This document shows, one piece after another, positions 25,096-30,039 of a stretch of DNA of 30,039 nt. The stretch lies in NCBI GenBank assembly GCA_024224995.1, contig JAAENB010000311.1, forward strand, positions 1 to 30,039. Direction: 5' to 3'. Made by a program: the position numbers and the translations under genes. The stretch's first letter is position 1. Each line of letters begins with the position of its first letter. Source of the stretch: a bacterium (GTDB lineage: Bacteria > Spirochaetota > UBA4802 > UBA5550). Below the pieces are notes generated by a model. The model was not told the DNA's origin and searched no databases. It was given only the letters and a program-made list of their open reading frames with translations.

Positions 25096-25455
25096 TTAAT
25101 GATGCCCTTCAACCGTGGCATCCGCTGTTTTTTTCAATTTGCCGTTTTTAAATAAATCTATAGATTCTCGAACCCTGCCTTTCGCCCCGGTATAAATTTC
25201 TACATCAGCGGAATTAAGCGCTCGGAACGCTTTCGGACCCACGTCTCCCGTAATGAGAACCTCCGCCCCGGCATCAATAATGTTCTTTGAAGACTGAATA
25301 CCGGCCCCCTGCTTCGCGTTAAGATTTTTAAGATTATCAATATAGGTATAATCTCCGGTTTCATTATCATAAATAATAAATCCCTTTGCTCTTCCGAAAA
25401 GGGGATCAACTTCCGAATCCGGATCCTTTCCCTGTGCGGTAATTGCTATTTTCAT
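25096..25455 (-). CDS. NifX/NifB-type (Orp-like) protein, second copy
   Basis: 119 residues. MKIAITAQGKDPDSEVDPLFGRAKGF and LITGDVGPKAFRAL mark the dinitrogenase Fe-Mo cofactor-binding family. It has no Cys and ends HH, unlike the third copy, so cluster binding could use His or backbone contacts. AAGGAGC eight bases before the ATG. The stop is 22 bases before the DUF5320-like gene. Confidence 0.88.
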   Translation of the reverse strand: MKIAITAQGKDPDSEVDPLFGRAKGFIIYDNETGDYTYIDNLKNLNAKQGAGIQSSKNIIDAGAEVLITGDVGPKAFRALNSADVEIYTGAKGRVRESIDLFKNGKLKKTADATVEGHH

Positions 25456-25467
25456 AGTCTTGCTCCT

Positions 25468-25839
25468 TTATTTTTTTGAATATTTACACCCTCTTCTTCT
25501 GTTGCCGGGCATTACAAACCTGGCTCCCTCCAGGTCATTATCAAGATACGCCCGCAGAACATCATCTACGGCTCCGATCACTCCGGGAACCAGGTCTATG
25601 TTTTTTAAAAGAATAAAATTCGCGACACACCTGCTTACGGCGCCGCAAATTATTACCTTCACCCCTTCTTGTTCAAGACGAGTAACAATAGAATGCTCCC
25701 GCAATTCGCTTGTATCAATTGAATAACCTTCATTAACATTCCCGCTATGGTCCTCAATAATCCTGAACTCCCCGGCCACGTCAAAAAGAGGGGATATCCT
25801 GTTATTAAAAACCGGAATTGCTATTTTTTCTATTTTCAT
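25468..25839 (-). CDS. NifX/NifB-type (Orp-like) protein, first gene of the operon
   Basis: 123 residues. MKIEKIAIPVFNNRISPLFDVAGEF and VIICGAVSRCVANFILLKNI are typical of the family; Cys occurs in CGAVSRC and near the C-terminus (RRRGCKYSKK). It is the first gene after the sigma54-type promoter, with a ~20-base leader and a weak Shine-Dalgarno. The three copies have diverged widely, suggesting distinct roles (carrier, scaffold, storage) around one metal cluster. Confidence 0.86.
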   Translation of the reverse strand: MKIEKIAIPVFNNRISPLFDVAGEFRIIEDHSGNVNEGYSIDTSELREHSIVTRLEQEGVKVIICGAVSRCVANFILLKNIDLVPGVIGAVDDVLRAYLDNDLEGARFVMPGNRRRGCKYSKK

Positions 25840-25869
25840 GCGTATACCATCTTTATATTAATAGTATAT

Positions 25870-25884
25870 GCACGATTCATGCCA
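25870..25884 (-). promoter_or_regulatory. Sigma54-type promoter of the Orp-like operon
   Basis: Minus strand: TGGCAT, five bases GAATC, GTGC, then AT. The invariant GG and GC are at the correct spacing; two other consensus positions differ. Predicted start near 25858, ~20 bases before ATG 25839. Sigma54 control is documented for Desulfovibrio orp operons. Confidence 0.6.
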
Positions 25885-25959
25885 TATATTAAAGCAAGAA
25901 GCCAAAATGGCGTTTTTTTCCTGTCTTCCTTAGAAAACTTTTAATTCGGGAGTTTTTTT

Positions 25960-25983
25960 GCGGTTTTCAGGCCGCATAACCGC
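25960..25983. promoter_or_regulatory. Inverted repeat, possible upstream activator site
   Basis: GCGGTT (25960-25965) and AACCGC (25978-25983) separated by 12 bases, about 100-125 bp upstream of the predicted sigma54 start. An internal CCGC also pairs with the left arm. Speculative. Confidence 0.25.
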
Positions 25984-26062
25984 TTACGAGTCTATTTTTT
26001 TTGTGAATAAAATTATTTGGAATTTAGGAATTGAATTAAAATAGATAAAACAAGGAGGTCGG

Positions 26063-26079
26063 CATTGCATTTTGCAATG
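26063..26079. promoter_or_regulatory. 17-bp palindromic operator, site 1
   Basis: CATTGCA-TTT-TGCAATG is a perfect inverted repeat with a 3-base spacer. A near-identical site lies 32 bp away, centre to centre. Confidence 0.55.
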
Positions 26080-26094
26080 TTTAATCTTTTTCGC

Positions 26095-26111
26095 TATTGT
26101 ATTTTGCAATG
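26095..26111. promoter_or_regulatory. 17-bp palindromic operator, site 2
   Basis: TATTGTA-TTT-TGCAATG shares 15 of 17 positions with site 1. The 32-bp spacing is about three helical turns, typical of paired dimer-binding sites. The pair lies ~205-255 bp upstream of the sigma54 start and ~77 bp upstream of the plus-strand -35, more like activator sites than a simple repressor. Confidence 0.5.
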
Positions 26112-26187
26112 ATGGAAAGGTAAAAAACGAATTACAACAATTCGGTCTCCCTCGGGGGCATTTACGGTATAGTGTGATAAAATTTTA

Positions 26188-26215
26188 TTGACAAATATAA
26201 AAATTATTTTATACC
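26188..26215 (+). promoter_or_regulatory. Sigma70-type promoter of the metal-uptake operon
   Basis: TTGACA (26188-26193), a 16-base spacer and TATACC (26210-26215), with predicted start near 26222. A second TTGACA occurs at 26222-26227 but has no matching -10. Confidence 0.45.
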
Positions 26216-26247
26216 CGATTATTGACAAACTGTAACGAATAAGAACT

Positions 26248-26550
26248 ATGATAAATAAGATAAAAAAATATTTTCCTGCTTGCGGTCTTATATCTTTAAT
26301 AACCGGACTCTTAATCCTGGCATCAGCCTTAACGGTCTGTGACGACCATGACCACCATGACGATGGGCCAACTCACGAAGATTGCGCGCTTTGCCTGTTT
26401 AAATTAATAAACCAGTTTGATGACTTACCGAAAGTTGACTATTTTTTTAACATTGAATTGTGTGAAGATGAACAATTACTTTTAAATAATATGTCAATAC
26501 CTTCAATATATTATTACCAGGAAAACAATCCAAACGCTCCTCCCGTTTAA
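26248..26550 (+). CDS. Small exported His-rich protein with a CxxC motif
   Basis: 100 residues. One N-terminal hydrophobic segment (about 11-31, ACGLISLITGLLILASALTVC) is a signal peptide or membrane anchor. It is followed by DDHDHHDDGPTHEDCALCLF, a metal-binding-looking stretch with five His and a CxxC. The remainder is acidic and unremarkable. I do not recognise the family with certainty; short His-rich proteins of this style often accompany Zn or Cu transport genes, and this one opens an operon with a ZnuA/ZnuB pair. A metal-capture or sensing role outside the inner membrane is inferred. The Shine-Dalgarno is weak. Confidence 0.7.
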   Translation: MINKIKKYFPACGLISLITGLLILASALTVCDDHDHHDDGPTHEDCALCLFKLINQFDDLPKVDYFFNIELCEDEQLLLNNMSIPSIYYYQENNPNAPPV

Positions 26551-26720
26551 GACGTCCTTGTTGATACAAATCAACACCGCATTTCAAATAAATTGCTATA
26601 ATCTTTTATAGCATTTCCAAAGGCATTAAACAGTGACTGGCTATATGCTCACGCGCTAATATTGCCCGATTGGCAACATCGTGGTTTTTTACCACAGGAT
26701 AATCTAAAACGAGGAATAAT

Positions 26721-28040
26721 ATGTATAATAAAAATAGTATTAAACCTATTTTGTTAATAGCAGCATTTATATTTTCAGCTTTTCTTTTTTCCGGCGGCCT
26801 GCTCTATGGGCAGGAAAATCCTGATATCAAATCCTCAAATCAATCCTCAAATCAATCTTCTTCTTTCTCCCAGTCAAAGTTTGTTCCGGATATCTCTTTT
26901 ATCCTCGATTTTTCATATGCATACAGGAATCTTGATGATGAAACCTTTGAAGGACTTTCCATTCCTGAATTTACCCACAGTCATACTGAAGCAAGCTCAT
27001 ATGAGACTCATGAACATGGCATGAATAGCCATAAAGGATTTAACCTTAACTATGGAGAACTGGGGTTATATTCAGCCGTAGATCCCTACCTGGAACTTTT
27101 TGGAACCTTTCACCTCTCGGAAGAAAGTTTTGGAATTGAAGAAGCCTTTTTTAATACCACTTCTTTCCCCGGTGGTTTCCAGGTAAAGGCAGGAAAATTC
27201 CTGAGCAAATTTGGAAGGGTCAATGAGCAGCATGCCCACACCTGGGATTTCGCGGATCAACCAGTAGTTTATAATACACTGCTGGGAGGAGAGGGAATTC
27301 TCGAAAAAGGCGTACAGCTTACCTGGGTTGCTCCCCTTGACTTTTTCCTTCTCATTGGCGGGGAACTTCTTGAGGGAGAAAATGAAAACAGTTTCGGCTC
27401 CGAGGGTTTTAGCAATAATGTGATTCATATTGATGCCCGCGGATATCCCAATCTTTATACCGGTTTTGTGGAATCGTCAATAGATATTGACGATTTAACG
27501 TTCTTATTTGGATTTTCCTATGCCGGGGGAAAGGCTCGAATTAATCATGGGATTAGCGACACATCCGGTCACGCCGTTTACGGCAGCACAATGGTGTTTG
27601 GCGGAGATCTCACAGTAAAATATTTCATTGATTCCTACCGGTATTTCTCTTTTCAGGGTGAATACCTTTTCAGGAATATTGATGGAAAGAAATACGCGGC
27701 CGGCAGCTCCGGAACAACAACGTACAACCTGGAAAAAAATCAATCCGGTTTATACAGCCAGGTTGTTGTAAAACCCTTTTTGCAATGGAGAATGGGAGCC
27801 CGTTTCGAAATGCTTCACCTTAACAAGGTTACCCTGGGCGGAAGTGAAGAGAACACTAAAGATAATCTTTTCAAATGTTCTGCCATGCTGGAATATAACG
27901 CTACGGAATTTTCCAGGTTACGGCTTCAGTATAATTATGATAAAACAAAGTATGACACAACGTCAAACAACAAAATTATTCATGAAATTGTATTAGAATG
28001 CAATATCACAATAGGAGCCCATGGGGCGCATTCGTTCTAA
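26721..28040 (+). CDS. Outer-membrane beta-barrel protein of a metal-uptake operon
   Basis: 439 residues with a signal peptide (about 1-30, ending LLYGQ), a Ser/Gln/Asn-rich linker, then many alternating amphipathic strands (ISFILDFSYAYRN, LNYGELGLYSAVDPYLELFGTF, FQVKAGKFLSKFGRVN) ending in LECNITIGAHGAHSF with a terminal Phe, as usual for outer-membrane barrels. HSHTEASSYETHEHGMNSH (about 88-106) is a His-rich segment that could bind zinc. It resembles barrels annotated as zinc-regulated outer-membrane receptors, although no TonB box or plug domain is evident. GAGGA lies five bases before the ATG. A 170-base gap with an 8-bp AT-rich hairpin (TGCTATAA/TTATAGCA) separates it from the small His-rich gene. 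Confidence 0.78.
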   Translation: MYNKNSIKPILLIAAFIFSAFLFSGGLLYGQENPDIKSSNQSSNQSSSFSQSKFVPDISFILDFSYAYRNLDDETFEGLSIPEFTHSHTEASSYETHEHGMNSHKGFNLNYGELGLYSAVDPYLELFGTFHLSEESFGIEEAFFNTTSFPGGFQVKAGKFLSKFGRVNEQHAHTWDFADQPVVYNTLLGGEGILEKGVQLTWVAPLDFFLLIGGELLEGENENSFGSEGFSNNVIHIDARGYPNLYTGFVESSIDIDDLTFLFGFSYAGGKARINHGISDTSGHAVYGSTMVFGGDLTVKYFIDSYRYFSFQGEYLFRNIDGKKYAAGSSGTTTYNLEKNQSGLYSQVVVKPFLQWRMGARFEMLHLNKVTLGGSEENTKDNLFKCSAMLEYNATEFSRLRLQYNYDKTKYDTTSNNKIIHEIVLECNITIGAHGAHSF

Positions 28041-28073
28041 AAAAACAAAAGGGAAAACAAAAGGAAAAACGAA

Positions 28074-28970
28074 ATGAGAAACACAACAAAGAAAATCATT
28101 ATTATTTTATTTATGATATTTATAAGCAGTACCGCTTTCGCAAAACTCAAGGTCTCTGTCAGCTATCCCTATATTGCCGATATCGTGGAAAGAATAGGCA
28201 AAAATAACGTAAAGGTATATTGTCTCGCGAAAGGAAACTGGGATCCTCACTTTGTGGTACCCAGGCCCTCTCTCATCGCGAAAGTAAGGAAGTCGGACCT
28301 GCTTATTATTAACGGTGCGCAGCTTGAGATAGGATGGATTCCTCCTATTATCAGGGGCTCCAGGAATTCCCGGGTTCAACCCGGAGCTGTGGGTCTTCTG
28401 GACCTGTCTGCGTATGTAAAACTGATTGATGTTCCCATAACAGTATCCCGGTCGCAGGGAGATATTCATCCTGCCGGAAATCCTCATTTTTACCTTAATC
28501 CTGAGAACATACTTTTAATCGCCAGTGCCGTACATAAAAAACTCCGCGAACTGGACCCGGGCAATTCCTTATTCTATAAACAAAATCTAAAGGCATTTAA
28601 CACTCTATGGAGAGGAAAACTCATTGAATGGCAAACAATTATGGCTCCTTTCAAAGGAACCGGAGTTGTTCAGTATCATAAAAACATGGATTATTTTCTT
28701 TCGTATTATGGCCTGGTGAGGGTAACAGAACTGGAACCGCTTCCGGGAATTCCGCCAACTTCCGGCCATATTCAAAAAGTAATAAAAAGAGTAAAAACCG
28801 AAGGTGTCCGTTTTATAATTGCCGATGTGTATCATTCACAAAAGCCTGCCAAGTTTGTTTCCAAAAAAACTAACGCGAAAATGGTAGTGCTCCCCCATGA
28901 CGTTAATGCCGTAGAAGAAGCCAGAGACCTGGTCTCTCTCTTTGATGAAATAATACGGAGGTTGAAATAA
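28074..28970 (+). CDS. znuA: Metal ABC transporter substrate-binding protein (ZnuA/TroA family)
   Basis: 298 residues with a signal peptide (about 1-23, cut near AFA). The cluster A-I fold is indicated by VSYPYIADIVERIG, NWDPHFVVPRPS, NPHFYLNPENI, YHKNMDYFLSYYGL and LPHDV. Candidate metal ligands are His59, His138, His202 and Asp276. The acidic/His-rich loop found in many zinc-specific ZnuA proteins is absent, so Mn or Fe cannot be excluded; the His-rich neighbours favour zinc. AAGGA precedes the ATG. Its stop overlaps the permease start (TAATG). Confidence 0.88.
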   Translation: MRNTTKKIIIILFMIFISSTAFAKLKVSVSYPYIADIVERIGKNNVKVYCLAKGNWDPHFVVPRPSLIAKVRKSDLLIINGAQLEIGWIPPIIRGSRNSRVQPGAVGLLDLSAYVKLIDVPITVSRSQGDIHPAGNPHFYLNPENILLIASAVHKKLRELDPGNSLFYKQNLKAFNTLWRGKLIEWQTIMAPFKGTGVVQYHKNMDYFLSYYGLVRVTELEPLPGIPPTSGHIQKVIKRVKTEGVRFIIADVYHSQKPAKFVSKKTNAKMVVLPHDVNAVEEARDLVSLFDEIIRRLK

Positions 28971-29755
28971 TGACAGACATTCTTATACCGGCATTTTTAA
29001 TATCCCTTGTTCTCCTGGGAATTCATTCCTATTTTGGAATCCGGATTATTCAGCGAAATATTATTTTTACCGACCTCGCTATTGGACAGATGGCCGCCTT
29101 TGGCGCCGCGATTTCCCTCCTGGTTTTTCATGGAGAATATTTATATCCTACCTCACTCTTTTTTGCCATCTGTACCGGTTTTTTGATTTCATTTCTTTCC
29201 GGGAAGTCGGAGTATCTTGAAGCGGTAATTGGGCTTTTGTACGCTCTGGGCCTTTCGGGTGTCTTTATACTTCTCTCTAAATCGGCACACGGGACTGAGC
29301 AGTTCCAAAATCTTATGGCATATGATATACTTTTTACCGAAATGAAGGAGGTCTATATAACCGCAGGGATTTATTCCGTAATTGGGATATTTGTATATTT
29401 CTTTGATAAAAAAACAACGGGCAACTTAAAAGAGATGCTTTTTTTTATTACTTTCGCGATAACCGTTACCAGTTCCGTGAAACTTGCAGGTGTACTGGTT
29501 GTATTTGCCATACTTCTGGCTCCGGCATTTATCGCAATACAATTTGCTTCAATAAAAAACGCTCCGGTATTTATTAAAAAATATACCTTATTAACATCCT
29601 GGATAATCGGTACTATGATTAATATAATTGCTATAATTGTATCCTATAAAGGAGACTTCCCAACAGGGTATACCCTGGTTTTTCTAAATGCGTTTATGGC
29701 AATACTATCGGCTATTATTATCAGGGGCAAAAACAAGGAAAAGGTAATAAACTAA
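28970..29755 (+). CDS. znuB: Metal ABC transporter permease (ZnuB family)
   Basis: 261 residues, with around eight hydrophobic helices. Family segments: RNIIFTDLAIGQMAAFGAA near the N-terminus, then TSSVKLAGVLVVFAILLAPA, the conserved core of ABC-3 permeases. It would form the membrane channel for the preceding binding protein. No ATP-binding (ZnuC) gene is found before or after it; the operon ends at a hairpin 11 bases later. The transporter must borrow an ATPase encoded elsewhere or be incomplete. Confidence 0.9.
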   Translation: MTDILIPAFLISLVLLGIHSYFGIRIIQRNIIFTDLAIGQMAAFGAAISLLVFHGEYLYPTSLFFAICTGFLISFLSGKSEYLEAVIGLLYALGLSGVFILLSKSAHGTEQFQNLMAYDILFTEMKEVYITAGIYSVIGIFVYFFDKKTTGNLKEMLFFITFAITVTSSVKLAGVLVVFAILLAPAFIAIQFASIKNAPVFIKKYTLLTSWIIGTMINIIAIIVSYKGDFPTGYTLVFLNAFMAILSAIIIRGKNKEKVIN

Positions 29756-29766
29756 CGGGAGCGTAA

Positions 29767-29799
29767 AAACAGGCGAGGTTAAGAAAGCCTTGCCTGTTT
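29767..29799. terminator. Bidirectional hairpin terminator between convergent genes
   Basis: AAACAGGCGAGG (29767-29778) pairs with CCTTGCCTGTTT (29788-29799): 12 bp with one G-T pair and a 9-base loop, rich in A on one side and T on the other. It serves the permease gene on plus and the regulator gene on minus. Confidence 0.7.
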
Positions 29800-29816
29800 G
29801 CGCTGTTTCAATAGTA

Positions 29817-30039
29817 TTATTCAATATCATATTTTTTTATCTTTCTCCAGAGAGTTGAAACATCAATGCCAAGGGTTTCTGCCGTTTTTGTCCTATTTCC
29901 GGAATATTTATCCAGGGCACGTATAATATATAGACGTTCAACATCTTCAAGGGTCATGATCTCCCGGGGGATAGCTGCTGCGGCGTTTATTCGGCGTGGT
30001 AAATGACTTTTTTGAATATACGGCTCATTGCAAAGTACA
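29817..30039 (-). CDS. Sigma54-dependent regulator (NtrC family), C-terminal end only
   Basis: The minus frame is open from the window edge to TAA at 29817-29819 (73 codons). The translated end includes IPREIMTLEDVERLYIIRAL, then DKYSGNRTKTAETLGIDVST, then LWRKIKKYDIE. This is the Fis-type helix-turn-helix that closes NtrC-class activators; GNRTKTAETLGIDVSTLWRK is the classic form. The AAA+ and any receiver domain lie beyond the window. Since sigma54-type promoters exist at 25870-25884 and 2578-2592, and RtcR explains the latter, this regulator is the best local candidate for the Orp-like operon, as the cognate regulator is in Desulfovibrio. That link is inferred. Confidence 0.88.
   Translation of the reverse strand, partial: VLCNEPYIQKSHLPRRINAAAAIPREIMTLEDVERLYIIRALDKYSGNRTKTAETLGIDVSTLWRKIKKYDIE

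Larger units (their letters stand above)
25840..26247. promoter_or_regulatory. Divergent regulatory region between the Orp-like and metal-uptake operons
   Basis: 408 bases without a gene. It contains the sigma54-type promoter (25870-25884, minus), an inverted repeat (25960-25983), two matching palindromes (26063-26079 and 26095-26111) and a sigma70-type promoter (26188-26215, plus). The organisation suits enhancer-dependent control to the left and separate control to the right. Confidence 0.6.

Noticed and set aside
20172..25839. Nitrogen-fixation gene cluster, given three NifX/NifB-like proteins
   Set aside because: No nitrogenase, NifE/N or radical-SAM NifB gene is present; the MinD-ferredoxin and Mrp partners fit an Orp-like complex better.
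26671..26688. Possible plus-strand sigma54 site (TGGCAACATCGTGGT) before the outer-membrane barrel gene
   Set aside because: The essential GC of the -12 element is GT, so it fails the invariant position; kept only as a weak resemblance.

Overview
This window looks like chromosome from a Gram-negative, anaerobic bacterium of moderate GC. Gram-negative: a predicted outer-membrane barrel and several signal peptides. Anaerobic: a corrinoid/methyltransferase set and a cluster resembling the anaerobe-specific orange-protein (Orp) operons of Desulfovibrio. The 7TMR-DISM/SpoIIE phosphatase, the PAS-rich hybrid kinase and myo-inositol-phosphate synthase would suit a spirochaete-like or related lineage. 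The sequence alone does not fix the phylum. No rRNA, tRNA, CRISPR array or complete transposon was recognised.

Left part (1-4321): the 3' end of an RNA ligase gene, a secreted TPR protein, a PilZ protein and rtcR, the CARF-type sigma54 activator of RNA repair. A near-perfect sigma54 (-24/-12) promoter faces away from rtcR, where rtcBA normally lies, but no rtcB or rtcA follows. The transcript would be non-coding or antisense.

4322-6043 is a scarred region. A secreted HExxH protein, resembling M91 effector peptidases, lies between two 121-bp direct repeats. One repeat is the 3' end of the downstream histidine kinase; the other is a decayed copy with an in-frame stop.

6044-11014 (minus strand) is a tightly coupled three-gene operon: corrinoid-binding protein, MtaA/HemE-like methyltransferase, and a large hybrid histidine kinase with a DUF1638-like N-terminus. 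A consensus sigma70 promoter precedes it. It may be a one-carbon/corrinoid-linked sensory system. leuS follows (11159-13585), then a palindrome-rich gap.

14103-18688 (minus strand): DUF47 accessory protein, Pit phosphate permease and a 7TMR-DISM/SpoIIE phosphatase, separated by long perfect palindromes. ino1 (18806-20125) starts at TTG.

20172-25884 (minus strand) is an eight-gene Orp-like operon: three NifX/Orp-like proteins, a small DUF5320-like protein, two MinD-like ATPases carrying ferredoxin motifs, a CoA-disulfide-reductase/rhodanese fusion and an Mrp ATPase. A sigma54-type promoter lies just upstream, with paired palindromic sites 32 bp apart beyond it. The C-terminus of an NtrC-type regulator at the right edge (29817-30039) is a natural candidate activator.

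26188-29755 (plus strand) is a metal-uptake operon, probably zinc: a small His-rich CxxC protein, an outer-membrane barrel with a His-rich segment, a ZnuA/TroA-like binding protein and a ZnuB-like permease. No ATPase gene is present. A shared hairpin terminator separates it from the converging regulator gene.
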